Below, piece after piece: positions 1 to 8,856 of a stretch of DNA of 64,000 nt. Position 1 is the stretch's first letter. Each line of letters starts with the position of its first letter. This DNA is from Spirulina major PCC 6313 (GTDB lineage Bacteria > Cyanobacteriota > Cyanobacteriia > Cyanobacteriales > Spirulinaceae), in contig NZ_KV878783.1 of NCBI RefSeq assembly GCF_001890765.1, positions 1,880,595 to 1,944,594 on the forward strand. Direction: 5' to 3'. The position numbers and the translations under genes were made by a program. The notes under the pieces were generated by a model, which was not told where the DNA came from, searched no databases, and saw only the letters and a list, made by a program, of their open reading frames with translations.

Positions 1-90
1 GTTTTAAATCTGGCGGGGGTAACGCTGGAGGAGTTGGAGGGTCAGGAGGAGGATGATGACTCGGAGATGGGGGAGTCAGCTAATCCGTAG
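1..90 (+). CDS. C-terminal tail of an Rpn-type nuclease (partial, runs off the left edge)
   Basis: Frame 1 is open from the window edge to a TAG at 88-90 and encodes 29 residues. They begin with V-L-N-L-A-G-V-T-L-E-E-L-E, then an acidic tail. The complete Rpn-like gene at 443-1252 ends in almost the same way (I-L-K-I-A-G-V-T-L-E-E-L-E), so this is the last part of a tandem paralogue. Sequence downstream of both stops is also related (CTGGGCTAGACTGGGGGCG), which supports a local duplication. Nothing can be said about its catalytic part, which lies outside the window. Confidence 0.6.
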   Translation, partial: VLNLAGVTLEELEGQEEDDDSEMGESANP

Positions 91-142
91 GGGGGTGGGT
101 TACGGTTTTTGTAACGGGGTGAATCGCCCCCCAACATCTGGG

Positions 143-274
143 CTAGTGGACTGTCTAGCCTCAGATGGCAAGTAACTTGAAGACTGAGCGAAGTCGAAGT
201 CTGGTGCTCCGGGGTTCGACTCCGCTCACCCCTCTGGATAACAACTCACCTTTTTAAGCTAGACAAGACACTAG
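143..274. mobile_element. 132-bp MITE-like element, copy 1
   Basis: The element starts CTAGTGGACTGTCTAGC and ends GCTAGACAAGACACTAG, an imperfect 17-bp terminal inverted repeat. The same 132 bp occurs in inverted orientation at 32728-32859, where the termini are perfect. A second inner inverted repeat (TGAGCGAAGTCGAA / TTCGACTCCGCTCA) lets the whole unit fold back. It has no coding capacity. The flanks, with the insert removed, rebuild CTGGGCTAGACTGGGGGCG, present uninterrupted at 1347-1365. This points to insertion at TA within CTAG, as IS630/Tc1-mariner transposases do. Confidence 0.8.
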
Positions 275-442
275 ACTGGGGGCGGTGTTTTTGGAGTGCG
301 ATCGCGCCTCTCTGGTGTGGAGTTCTGCTTCTCAGAGTTGGGGATCATCATCGGGAGGATGCCAACCTCCACTCTTGTGGTGGAGGGGGTGGTGGCAGCC
401 CCATTCAGCTAAGATAAGTTGTACAACTAAACTACAGAATAG

Positions 443-1252
443 GTGTACGATAACTCTTGCAAATACCTCATTGAAACCTATTCCGCAGATTTTGCCACTT
501 GGCTGATTGGCAAACCTGTCAATCTTACTGAACTCAAACCTACGGAATTGGTCAGTGAACCGATTCGTGCTGATTCCCTACTTTTGCAAGGGGGTGATGT
601 GGTCTTACAGGTGGAGTTCCAAACCCAACCAGACCCCACCATGCCCCGTCGCATGGCTGATTATTTTCTGCGCATCCAGAAGAAATTCCCCGAAAAACAG
701 GTCAAGCAAGTGGTGATTTACCTCCGTTCGAGCCGATCGCCCCTGGTGCGCCAAACTCAATTCCAATCCCAAGGTATGACCCACTGTTTTGAGGTGGTGC
801 GGTTGTGGGAGCAACCGCAAGCCTTGTTCTGGAATGCACCGGGTTTATTGCCTTTGGCGATTCTATCCCAGGGGGCAGAAACCGATGCGCTGGGTTTGCT
901 GCAACAGATTCAACGTCGGTTAAGGGAAATCGTGACGGATGGGGGAATGCGCAGCAATCTAGAAGCGGCAACAGCGATATTGGCCGGGTTAAAATTAGAG
1001 GTAGAGATGATTCAACAAGTCATGAGGAGCGGAGCGATGCGGGAATCAACGTTTTATCAAGCGATCCTTGAAGAGGGTCGTCAAGAGGGTCTTCAGGTGG
1101 GTCGTCAAGAGGGGCGAAAAGAGGAGCGATTTAGCCTGCTCCGCAAAATTGTGCCGTTTTTGCAAAGCTGTCGAGTTCCTGTTGAGCCGATCTTGAAGAT
1201 TGCGGGGGTGACGCTGGAGGAGTTGGAACTGGGTGAAGGGTCTTCGGAGTAG
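443..1252 (+). CDS. Rpn family recombination-promoting nuclease / putative transposase (PD-(D/E)XK type)
   Basis: A 269-residue protein starting at GTG; no ATG lies in frame before the conserved N-terminus (Y-D-N-x-C-K-Y-L). The nuclease fold is suggested by D44, then a strand with E58-F-Q60, the D...E-x-Q pattern of Rpn/PDDEXK transposase-like proteins. The C-terminal third is a helical region with a Gln/Glu/Gly-rich linker (about residues 213-232) and a short helical end typical of cyanobacterial members. E. coli Rpn proteins are DNA endonucleases that raise RecA-independent recombination; the role of cyanobacterial copies is unknown. Tandem to a paralogue whose tail is at 1-90. Function assigned by family only. 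Confidence 0.75.
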   Translation: MYDNSCKYLIETYSADFATWLIGKPVNLTELKPTELVSEPIRADSLLLQGGDVVLQVEFQTQPDPTMPRRMADYFLRIQKKFPEKQVKQVVIYLRSSRSPLVRQTQFQSQGMTHCFEVVRLWEQPQALFWNAPGLLPLAILSQGAETDALGLLQQIQRRLREIVTDGGMRSNLEAATAILAGLKLEVEMIQQVMRSGAMRESTFYQAILEEGRQEGLQVGRQEGRKEERFSLLRKIVPFLQSCRVPVEPILKIAGVTLEELELGEGSSE

Positions 1253-1379
1253 GTTGGTGGGGGCGCAAGTGGGGGCGCAATGCTTGCGCCCGGAATGGTT
1301 GCAATTTCGGCAACGGGTGATGCCTAGCTGGGAATGCTGGGCTAGACTGGGGGCGTATTTTCAGCGGTTTTGAGATGCT

Positions 1380-1580
1380 ATGGAACAGACCACCGCCACA
1401 TTGTTGGAAAAAATTCAAAGTCTCCCCTCTGAGCAGTTATTAGCGGTTGAGCATTTCGTTGATCGCCTTCTCGCTCAATCGGAGCAGCAGCAACTGGTGA
1501 GGAGTATGCAGCAAGCGGCTGAACCTGTATTTGCCGCAATCTGGGACAACCCGGAGGATGCCGTATACGATGAACTCTAG
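1380..1580 (+). CDS. Small antitoxin-like protein upstream of a PemK/MazF-type toxin
   Basis: A 66-residue acidic protein. It begins with a helical segment (L-L-E-K-I-Q-S-L-P-S-E-Q-L) of the kind seen in DUF2281-like and other small antitoxins, which precedes a loop and an acidic C-terminus (E-D-A-V-Y-D-E-L). The stop overlaps the ATG of the downstream toxin-like frame by 11 bases, the usual coupling in type II toxin-antitoxin pairs. By family logic its N-terminal half would dimerise or bind DNA and its acidic tail would cover the toxin. The partner is frameshifted, so the antitoxin may now be solitary. Confidence 0.6.
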   Translation: MEQTTATLLEKIQSLPSEQLLAVEHFVDRLLAQSEQQQLVRSMQQAAEPVFAAIWDNPEDAVYDEL

Positions 1581-1901
1581 TTTTGCTGATGTGTTGCTTG
1601 TGCCATTCCCGTTCACCAATCAAGCCGCCGTCAAAAAACGTCCGGCAGTGGTGGTCAGTTCAGCACCTTACAACGATACCCATCGTGATGTCATTGTGAT
1701 GGCAGTGGTCGCATCACATCGCCGCTGGGGTTTGGAGAAATTGTCATCAACGAATGGCAAGCCGCAGGTTTACTCAAACCATCTTGTCTCAAGCCTTGTT
1801 TGGTGACAATTGAGCAATGTTTGGTGTTGCGGAAATTAGGTCGATTGCAGAGAGAAGATATTGAGAGTTTAAAGCAGGTTCTCGCGTTGATTCTGGGTTA
1901 A
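1570..1901 (+). pseudogene. PemK/MazF-family endoribonuclease toxin, frameshifted
   Basis: From the ATG at 1570 the frame reads M-N-S-S-F-A-D-V-L-L-V-P-F-P-F-T, then K-K-R-P-A-V-V-V-S, the usual N-terminal strand and K-R-P motif of MazF/PemK toxins. Near 1715-1735 the frame is lost. The expected continuation F-G-E-I-V-I-N-E-W-Q-A-A-G-L-L-K-P-S is found in another frame and runs to a TAA at 1899-1901. One missing base between about 1715 and 1732 explains the break. Unshifted, it would make about 110 residues, normal for the family. As written the toxin stops at 1806 and lacks the C-terminal half, so it is probably inactive unless this is a sequencing error. Confidence 0.75.
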
Positions 1902-1943
1902 ATAGATGTGTCGTGAATCAATTTGAGGAGAGGGGGTAGAGCA

Positions 1944-4900
1944 ATGGTGAAGTCTTGGGGGTTGCTGGGTGGGATGGTGGTGGCGGGTTTGGTGGCGGGG
2001 GAGGGGTTGGCGGTTGCTGCACCCCAGCAGCGGCTGACGTTGGCGGATTTTTCCCAGCCCATTGGGTTGCCGTTAGGGTCTGAATTGCCCCGTGAATGGT
2101 TGATGGCGCAAGGTGCGCAAGGGGATGAGGCGTTACGGCTTTATCAAGAAGGGCGGGAACTGTTCGACCAAGGGACAGCGGAATCGTTACGAGGGGCAAT
2201 AGAAAAGCTTGAAGCTGCGATTCCTCTCTATCAAGCGGCTAATAATCCCTTTGGGGAAGCCTTGGCGCAATTAGTTTTAGGGCGAGCTTATGATCTTTTA
2301 GGCTTCAAATCTGAGGCGTTATCATCTTATGAAAAGTCTTTAGCAATTTGGCAAGAACTTGCCCAACAAACCACAGGCGAAAATCTCCAAACCGTGCAGC
2401 GATGGCAAGCCACCACTCTCAATAATATCGGTTGGGTCTACGATTCGTTAGGAGAAAAGAGCCGGGCGCTGGAGTATTACAACCAAGCCTTGCCCCTGAG
2501 TCGTGCTGTGGGCGATCGCAGCGGGGAAGCCAGCACCCTCAATAATATCGGTCTGGTCTACGATTCATTAGGAGAAAAGAGCAGGGCGCTGGAGTATTAC
2601 AACCAAGCCTTGCCCCTGAGTCGTGCTGTGGGCGATCGCAGCGGGGAAGCCAGCACCCTCAATAATATCGGTGCGGTCTACGATTCATTAGGAGAAAAGA
2701 GCAGGGCGCTGGAGTATTACAACCAAGCCTTGCCCCTGAGTCGTGCTGTGGGCGATCGCAGCGGGGAAGCCAGCACCCTCAATAATATCGGTCTGGTCTA
2801 CGATTCATTAGGAGAAAAGAGCAGGGCGCTGGAGTATTACAACCAAGCCTTGCCCCTGAGACGGGCGGTGGGCGATCGCAGCGGTGAAGCCACCACCCTC
2901 AATAATATCGGTATGGTCTACGATTCCTTAGGAGAAAAAAGTCGGGCGCTGGAGTATTACAACCAAGCCTTGCCCCTGAGTCGGGCGGTGGGCGATCGCA
3001 GTGGGGAAGCTACCACCCTCAATAATATCGGTCTGGTCTACGATTCGTTAGGAGAAAAGAGCCGGGCGCTGGAGTATTACAACCAAGCCTTGCCCCTGTT
3101 ACGGGCGGTGGGCGATCGCAGCAGTGAAGCCAACACCCTCAATAATATTGGTGCGGTCTACTCCTCATTAGGAGAAAAAAGCCGGGCGATGGAGTATTAC
3201 AACCAAGCCTTGCCCCTTTGGCAAGTGGTGGGCGATCGCAGCGGGGAAGCCAGCACCCTCAATAATATCGGTGCGGTCTACGATTCATTAGGAGAAAAGA
3301 GCAGGGCGCTGGAGTATTACAACCAGGCTTTACCTCTGTACCAGGCGGTGGGCGATCGCGGCGGGGAAGCCACGAGTCTCGTTAGTATCGGTGCGGTCTA
3401 CTCATCGCTAGGCGAAAAGAGCCGTGCGCTGGAATATTTCAACCAAGCCTTGCCCCTGAGACGGGCGGTGGGCGATCGCAACGGGGAAGCAGATACCCTC
3501 AACAACATCGGCTCTGTCTACTTAGCCCTAGGAGAAAAGCAACAAGCATTGGACTATTTCAACCAATCCTTACCCCTCTATCGTGCCGTGGGCGATCGCA
3601 GAGGGGAAGCCGGAACCCTCAATAATATCGGATTAGTTTACTCATCAATAGGAGAAAAGAGCAGGGCGTTGGAGTATTACAACCAGGCTTTGCCCCTAAT
3701 GCAAGCCACAGGTAGCCGTGAAAACCTCAGTATTACCCTCAATAATATCGGCAGAATCTTCGCCGATCAAAACCAACCCGAAGTCGCCATCATCTTCCTC
3801 AAAGAATCCGTCCGCATCCGCGAAACCATCCGCACCGATAACCACCAACTCGACGAACAACTCCGCCAAAGCTACGTCACCACCATCGAGCACACTTACC
3901 GCTTCCTTGCCGACCTCCTCCTTACCCAAGCCCGCATCCCCGAAGCCCAACAAGTCCTCGACCTTCTCAAACTCCAAGAACTGCGCGACTTCACCAACAC
4001 CCGCGCCACCTTCACCAGCAACGGCGAAATCCGCTACACCGACCCCGAACAAGCCGTCCTCAACGACCACAACAGCCTCATCGCCCTCGGCACCACAATC
4101 CTCACCTGTCAAGACCAAAACTGCAACGAAATCGATCGCCTCCACGCACAACGCGAAAGCCTCAAACGCCAATACAACGCCCAAGTTGCCGAATTTACTG
4201 CAACCATTCGCGCCAACCGTGCCAATGATGAAGAGTTTCAAGACCCCGAAAGACTCAGCGGCGACGCGAACAAACTCCTCCGTGCCTACAACCAAGCCGG
4301 ACAAAACACCGTTTTAATTTATCCCTTCGTCCTCGAAGATAAACTGTGGCTCGTCTGGGCAGCCGCTGGCGGCGTAATTGGCAGCATCGAAATCCCCGTC
4401 ACCCAAGCCGAAATCGCCCAAACCGTTCAACGCCTCGGTCAGGAACTCACACGAGACAGTAGCCTGAGTCGCCTGCAAAGTACCAGTCAACAACTCTACG
4501 ACTGGATTATTCAACCCCTCGAACGTGAACTGGAAGCCAACGACATCGATCATTTAGTGTTCGTCAACGATCGCGTCACCCGCTACATTCCCATGGGTGC
4601 ATTATTCGATGGCGAACAATACTTACTCGAAAAATACACCATTTCCAGCGTCCTTGCCCCCAGCCTCACCGACACCGATAGCACCTTCAACCACAGCGAC
4701 AGCAGAATTTTGGGCATGGGACTCACCGAGGCGATCAGAGGCTTTAACCCCCTCCCCGCCGTACAAGATGAATTAGAGGGCATCATCAGCCAGGGCAACA
4801 ACCCCGGCGTTTATCCCGGTCAGGTGCTGCTCAACCAAGATTTCACCTTCAATAGTCTCAAAACCAACGTCTTTCGCCATAACGTTTTGCACCTAGCGAC

Positions 4901-5405
4901 TCACGCCGTCTTCGTGCCCGGTCGCGCTAACGAGTCCTACATTCTTTTGGGCGATGGTAACGCCCTCAGAGCCGACGATATCAACGCCATCGAAGACCTC
5001 CTCGAAAACTTACAACTCGTGATCCTCTCGGCTTGTCAGACCGCTCTGGGTGGCGAAGCGGGAGACGGTACGGAAATCGCCGGCATTAGTTCTTACTTTC
5101 TGCGTACCAACCGGGCCAAAACGGTGATCGCCTCCCTGTGGTCAGTGAATGACCGCAGCACCAGCGTATTGATGCAGCGGTTTTATACCCTCCTCGCCAC
5201 CGGAGAACTCAGCCAAGCCGAGGCCCTGCGTCAAGCACAGTTGAGTTTGTTATACCGGGAAGAGACCGCCGATTTTGAAACGCGGGTGGCTGATAGTCGC
5301 TCTTTAATATCTGTGCGACCCCGCAACGGTGCAGTGGCAACGGCTCCTGGTTTCAGCCATCCCTACCATTGGTCGCCCTTTATTTTGATCGGCAACGGGT
5401 TGTAG
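1944..5405 (+). CDS. Secreted TPR-repeat protein with C-terminal CHAT (caspase-like) domain
   Basis: A 1153-residue protein. The ATG at 1944 follows a purine-rich stretch (GAGGAGAGGGGG) and opens a signal peptide (residues 1 to about 27, ending A-V-A-A-P). About 40 residues per unit, eleven almost identical tetratricopeptide repeats (L-N-N-I-G-x-V-Y-x-S-L-G-E-K-S-R-A-L-E-Y-Y-N-Q-A-L-P-L) span about residues 155-600. The C-terminal third is a CHAT domain with His987 (L-H-L-A-T-H-A) and Cys1031 (L-S-A-C-Q-T-A), the family dyad. CHAT proteins are caspase-relative proteases; some are effectors of defence or cell-death systems. The target here is unknown. Stand-alone gene; export would put it outside the cytoplasm. 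Confidence 0.9.
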   Translation: MVKSWGLLGGMVVAGLVAGEGLAVAAPQQRLTLADFSQPIGLPLGSELPREWLMAQGAQGDEALRLYQEGRELFDQGTAESLRGAIEKLEAAIPLYQAANNPFGEALAQLVLGRAYDLLGFKSEALSSYEKSLAIWQELAQQTTGENLQTVQRWQATTLNNIGWVYDSLGEKSRALEYYNQALPLSRAVGDRSGEASTLNNIGLVYDSLGEKSRALEYYNQALPLSRAVGDRSGEASTLNNIGAVYDSLGEKSRALEYYNQALPLSRAVGDRSGEASTLNNIGLVYDSLGEKSRALEYYNQALPLRRAVGDRSGEATTLNNIGMVYDSLGEKSRALEYYNQALPLSRAVGDRSGEATTLNNIGLVYDSLGEKSRALEYYNQALPLLRAVGDRSSEANTLNNIGAVYSSLGEKSRAMEYYNQALPLWQVVGDRSGEASTLNNIGAVYDSLGEKSRALEYYNQALPLYQAVGDRGGEATSLVSIGAVYSSLGEKSRALEYFNQALPLRRAVGDRNGEADTLNNIGSVYLALGEKQQALDYFNQSLPLYRAVGDRRGEAGTLNNIGLVYSSIGEKSRALEYYNQALPLMQATGSRENLSITLNNIGRIFADQNQPEVAIIFLKESVRIRETIRTDNHQLDEQLRQSYVTTIEHTYRFLADLLLTQARIPEAQQVLDLLKLQELRDFTNTRATFTSNGEIRYTDPEQAVLNDHNSLIALGTTILTCQDQNCNEIDRLHAQRESLKRQYNAQVAEFTATIRANRANDEEFQDPERLSGDANKLLRAYNQAGQNTVLIYPFVLEDKLWLVWAAAGGVIGSIEIPVTQAEIAQTVQRLGQELTRDSSLSRLQSTSQQLYDWIIQPLERELEANDIDHLVFVNDRVTRYIPMGALFDGEQYLLEKYTISSVLAPSLTDTDSTFNHSDSRILGMGLTEAIRGFNPLPAVQDELEGIISQGNNPGVYPGQVLLNQDFTFNSLKTNVFRHNVLHLATHAVFVPGRANESYILLGDGNALRADDINAIEDLLENLQLVILSACQTALGGEAGDGTEIAGISSYFLRTNRAKTVIASLWSVNDRSTSVLMQRFYTLLATGELSQAEALRQAQLSLLYREETADFETRVADSRSLISVRPRNGAVATAPGFSHPYHWSPFILIGNGL
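2413..3732 (+). repeat. Eleven tandem 120-bp repeats encoding TPR units
   Basis: Eleven consecutive 120-bp units, one per TPR, lie inside the TPR-CHAT gene; a twelfth, diverged unit follows. Successive units often differ by only a few bases. Nearly every unit carries a HIP1 site (GCGATCGC) at the same place, encoding the G-D-R turn between helices. The near identity at the DNA level points to recent expansion or repeated gene conversion, and the copy number could be collapsed or expanded in an assembly. Confidence 0.95.
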
Positions 5406-5474
5406 ACGATCGCACCCCCAACGCCCCAAATTCAGCGATAGCGATCGCGCCTAATTTCGCTATGCTACATCCTG

Positions 5475-7043
5475 ATGCTGATCACGGCTTACCCCAACGC
5501 ACCGATGACCTTTCTTGATCCGTTTTACGCCCTGTTTTTGCTTGCTCTCACCCTGCTGTACTGGTGGCCACGGCCACGGGCGGCTCGGATTCGCCTCTGG
5601 TTGGTGTTGCTGGCCAGTTTAGCGGTCTATACCTCGTTGCAAGTACAGTATTTGCCGCTGCTATTACTGCTGACGGGGCTGAATTTTTGGATTGGTAAAA
5701 GCATGGCGAGCAAGGCCCGCCAAGGGGTGCAGTCGGATCATGCCCATCTCTCAAATGAGGATTGGGAGGCGATGCAAAAACTGTGGGGCAAACGGGCGAC
5801 CCAATTTTTGATTGGGGGGATTATGCTCAATGTGGCTTGTTTATTTGGGTTTAAATATTTGCTGCTGGTGTTGAATGGCTGGGCAGCGATCGCGCCGAGT
5901 CCCGCCGTTGAAGTGGGGCGATCGTGGTTGCAAAACCATATTCTCGTGCCCTTGGGGATTTCATTTTTTACCTTTGAAAATTTAGCCTATCTGATTGATG
6001 TCTATCGCGGCGCACCGGCCAGTCGTGATTTTCTGGATTTCGCCAGTTATAAATTCTTCTTTCCGAAACTCATTTCGGGGCCGATCACCCGGTATCACCC
6101 CTTCATCGCCCAATTTAACGACCAAACCCGCACCCCAAAATTGGAGCATTTCACCGAGGGTTTATGGTTGTTTGCGGCGGGAGCCGTGAAAAAGGCCCTG
6201 ATCGCTGACCCGCTGGGGATGTTTGTGGACTTGTGCTTGGGGAATTTGGAGCGGGCGGGAAGTGTGGATCTGTGGTTGGTGGTGTTGGCCTATGGGTTGC
6301 AGTTGTATTTTGACTTTAGCGGCTATGTGGATATGGCGCGGGGCAGTGCGATGTTTCTGGGGTTCACCCTGCCGGATAATTTCAATTTTCCCTATTTCAC
6401 CACGAGCATCGCTCAGTTTTGGCGGCGCTGGCATATCACCCTGGGGGATTGGCTGCGCAATTATCTCTATTTTCCCTTGGGCGGGTCGCGGCGGGGCTTG
6501 GTGCGCACCTGTATTAACCTGTGGCTGATTCTGTTCATCGCGGGGATTTGGCATATTGATACGCGGGGGACGGCCTGGGGGTTCTTGGTGTGGGGCGGTC
6601 TCCATGGGGTGGCGTTGGTGGTGCATCGATTGTGCGATCGCGCCAGTCAAAACCATGCACGCCTCAGCCAATGGTGGGAGTCCGTGCCGGGGATGGTGAC
6701 GGCGTGGGCAGTGACCCAGGGGTTTGTGTTTTTAGCGTGGATTTTCTTCCGGTTGCCGGATTTGCGCCAATCGGGGTTGATGGTGCGGCATCTCTTCGGC
6801 GTGGCGGGGGATGTGCAATTTACCCAGAAGGTCTATTTTGAGGCGTTGGGGTTGGGGCGGTTTGACCTGTTGTGGTGGATGGGGGTGTTGGTGGTGGTGA
6901 TGGCGTTGACCTATGGGGTGCAGGGGGGGTTAAAGTTGCAATTGAATTGGCATTTAAAATTACTGTTGGTTCCCCTCTGTTTCTTTGCGGTGTGGATGCT
7001 TGCCCCAGAGGGAGGAACGCGCTACATCTATTTTGATTTTTAA
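5475..7043 (+). CDS. MBOAT-family membrane O-acyltransferase (AlgI-like)
   Basis: A 522-residue integral membrane protein with many hydrophobic segments from residue 12 onward. The MBOAT signature is in the second half: A-G-I-W-H360 and G-G-L-H377-G, the latter being the near-invariant histidine of the active-site tunnel. The core region around W-R-R-W-H-I-T-L-G-D-W-L-R-N-Y-L-Y-F-P-L-G-G is diagnostic of AlgI/DltB-type enzymes, which move acyl groups onto extracellular polysaccharide or cell-wall polymers. No partner such as AlgJ/AlgX is adjacent, so the acceptor is unknown. An alternative start is the ATG at 5505 (M-T-F-L-D-P-F). Confidence 0.88.
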   Translation: MLITAYPNAPMTFLDPFYALFLLALTLLYWWPRPRAARIRLWLVLLASLAVYTSLQVQYLPLLLLLTGLNFWIGKSMASKARQGVQSDHAHLSNEDWEAMQKLWGKRATQFLIGGIMLNVACLFGFKYLLLVLNGWAAIAPSPAVEVGRSWLQNHILVPLGISFFTFENLAYLIDVYRGAPASRDFLDFASYKFFFPKLISGPITRYHPFIAQFNDQTRTPKLEHFTEGLWLFAAGAVKKALIADPLGMFVDLCLGNLERAGSVDLWLVVLAYGLQLYFDFSGYVDMARGSAMFLGFTLPDNFNFPYFTTSIAQFWRRWHITLGDWLRNYLYFPLGGSRRGLVRTCINLWLILFIAGIWHIDTRGTAWGFLVWGGLHGVALVVHRLCDRASQNHARLSQWWESVPGMVTAWAVTQGFVFLAWIFFRLPDLRQSGLMVRHLFGVAGDVQFTQKVYFEALGLGRFDLLWWMGVLVVVMALTYGVQGGLKLQLNWHLKLLLVPLCFFAVWMLAPEGGTRYIYFDF

Positions 7044-7098
7044 GCCACCAACGGGAGAAGCGATCGCACCTGCGATCGCTTCTCCATACTCTAAAACC

Positions 7099-8517
7099 CT
7101 ATTCCATCCATTGGGTATGGAAAAATTCACCCTTGGGTTTATCCGTGCGCTCATAGGTATGAGCGCCGAAATAATCCCGTTGAGCTTGGGTGAGGTTTTG
7201 GGGGAGTCGTTCCCGTCGGTAGCTGTCGAAATAATCCAACGACGAACTAAACGCCGGCACCGCAATCCCCAATTGATTCGCCATCACCAACACCTCACGC
7301 CAGGCCGATTGGCGATCGAGAATGCTCTGTTTAAACTCCGGCGCGAGGAGCAAATTCGGCAGATCCGGATTTTCCGTGAACGCCGCCTTAATTTTGTCAA
7401 GGAAACCCGCCCGGATAATACAACCGCCCTTCCAAATCCGAGCATCTTCACCCAGATCCAAGCCGTAGTTATATTCCTGGGAGGCCTTGCGCAGCAACGC
7501 CATCCCCTGAGCATAGGAACACATTTTCGAGCAATAGAGCGCGTCCCGCACTTGGTTGATAAAGGTCTGCTTGTCGCCGCTGAATGTGCCTACCTCGGCG
7601 GTAATTTCCTGGGCTGCCGCGACTCGCTCATCCTTATAGGACGACATAATCCGTGCATTCACCGCTGCATACATCGTCGGCACGGGTACACCCAATTCCA
7701 ACGCAGACATCACCGTCCAGCGCCCCGTTCCCTTTTGTCCGGCAGTATCCATAATCAGATCCACCAGGTGCTGATCCGTTTCGGTGTCCATCTTGGTGAA
7801 GATGTCGGCGGTGATTTCAATCAAAAACGAGTTCAACTCCTCGGTTTTGTTCCATTCGGCAAACACTGCGTGGAGTTCGGGGTTGGTCAAGCCTGCGCCC
7901 AGTTTGAGCAGGTCGTAGGCTTCGGCGATTAGTTGCATATCGCCGTATTCAATGCCGTTGTGAACCATCTTGACGTAGTGACCCGCGCCACCGCGACCGA
8001 TATAGGCCACACAGGGGCCATCGTCCACTTGGGCGGCGATTTTGACGAGAATGGGTTCCAGTTCTTGGTAGGCGCTGGCGGTTCCGCCGGGCATCAGGCT
8101 GGGGCCTTTTAACGCGCCTTCTTCGCCGCCGCTGACTCCCATGCCCACAAAGCCGAGGCCGGTGGCTTCGAGGTCTTGGGTGCGGCGTTCGGTGTCTTCG
8201 TAGAGGGAGTTGCCGCCGTCGATGATCATGTCGCCGGGTTCGAGCAGGGGTTTCAGTTGCTCGATCACTTTATCCACGGGGCCACCGGCTTTGACCATCA
8301 CCAAGACTTTGCGGGGACGTTCTAGGAGTTGCACAAATTCTTCGAGGGAGTAGGCGGCTTTGACATCTTTGCCTTGGGCCCGTTCCGCCATAAATTGTTC
8401 GGTTTTGGCGCTGGTGCGGTTGTAGACGGCGATGGGAAAGCCGCGACTTTCCACGTTGAGGGCGAGGTTTTCACCCATGACGGCTAGACCGATTACACCA
8501 AAGGTTCGCTTTGTCAT
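7099..8517 (-). CDS. gnd: 6-phosphogluconate dehydrogenase (decarboxylating)
   Basis: A full-length 472-residue enzyme of the oxidative pentose phosphate pathway. It converts 6-phosphogluconate and NADP+ to ribulose 5-phosphate, CO2 and NADPH. The N-terminal Rossmann motif is G-L-A-V-M-G-E-N (about residues 11-18). The substrate loop G-V-S-G-G-E-E-G-A follows at about 128-136, and the catalytic H-x-V-K-M-V-H-N-G-I-E-Y block is near 180-195. The C-terminal helical domain (W-K-G-G-C-I-I-R) is complete. In cyanobacteria it supports NADPH supply in the dark. It lies convergent with the MBOAT gene, with 55 bases between stops. Confidence 0.97.
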   Translation of the reverse strand: MTKRTFGVIGLAVMGENLALNVESRGFPIAVYNRTSAKTEQFMAERAQGKDVKAAYSLEEFVQLLERPRKVLVMVKAGGPVDKVIEQLKPLLEPGDMIIDGGNSLYEDTERRTQDLEATGLGFVGMGVSGGEEGALKGPSLMPGGTASAYQELEPILVKIAAQVDDGPCVAYIGRGGAGHYVKMVHNGIEYGDMQLIAEAYDLLKLGAGLTNPELHAVFAEWNKTEELNSFLIEITADIFTKMDTETDQHLVDLIMDTAGQKGTGRWTVMSALELGVPVPTMYAAVNARIMSSYKDERVAAAQEITAEVGTFSGDKQTFINQVRDALYCSKMCSYAQGMALLRKASQEYNYGLDLGEDARIWKGGCIIRAGFLDKIKAAFTENPDLPNLLLAPEFKQSILDRQSAWREVLVMANQLGIAVPAFSSSLDYFDSYRRERLPQNLTQAQRDYFGAHTYERTDKPKGEFFHTQWME

Positions 8518-8856
8518 ATCTTGCTCTATATCCTCATCTATAGCAGTGCGGGCGCTTCAAAACAATGCAGCCCTTCGATCGTTCAGCCTAGCCTGAACAT
8601 TTCCGATCTACGCTAAAGAAGAGCTTAAGAACGGAGCGATCGCCCCTCCTTGGGGCAGTCCTCCCAAACCGCCCTAGGGGACAGTGGGACGGGGGCGATC
8701 GCGCCTTAACTGGACGGGGGCGATCGCTCCGCTTCGATCAACAATTCCGGACAATTCCCCATCCACACCACGCCGCGAGAGAATACCGTGGGGCCCGCCA
8801 TCATCTGATAAGATCATGTAGATATATTACAAATCCTTTAAGAATCTTAAAATCCT
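8518..8856. other. Non-coding region between gnd and the ycf39-like gene
   Basis: This 339-base stretch separates two divergent genes and must hold both promoters. It contains several HIP1 or near-HIP1 sites between 8636 and 8726 and an AT-rich stretch just before 8857. No open frame with a recognisable product, tRNA or hairpin terminator was seen. Confidence 0.5.

Noticed and set aside
190..235. tRNA T-arm-like motif (GGGGTTCGACTCC) in MITE copy 1
   Set aside because: The rest of a cloverleaf (acceptor stem, anticodon arm) cannot be built, and the same piece is repeated in copy 2 as part of an inverted repeat; it is MITE sequence.
3696..4317. Long open frames of about 200 codons on both strands within the TPR-CHAT gene
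   Set aside because: They are reading-frame shadows of the CHAT gene with low-complexity composition and no independent start signal.
6985..7932. A 315-codon plus-strand frame opposite gnd
   Set aside because: It overlaps the complete gnd gene on the other strand and has no family features.
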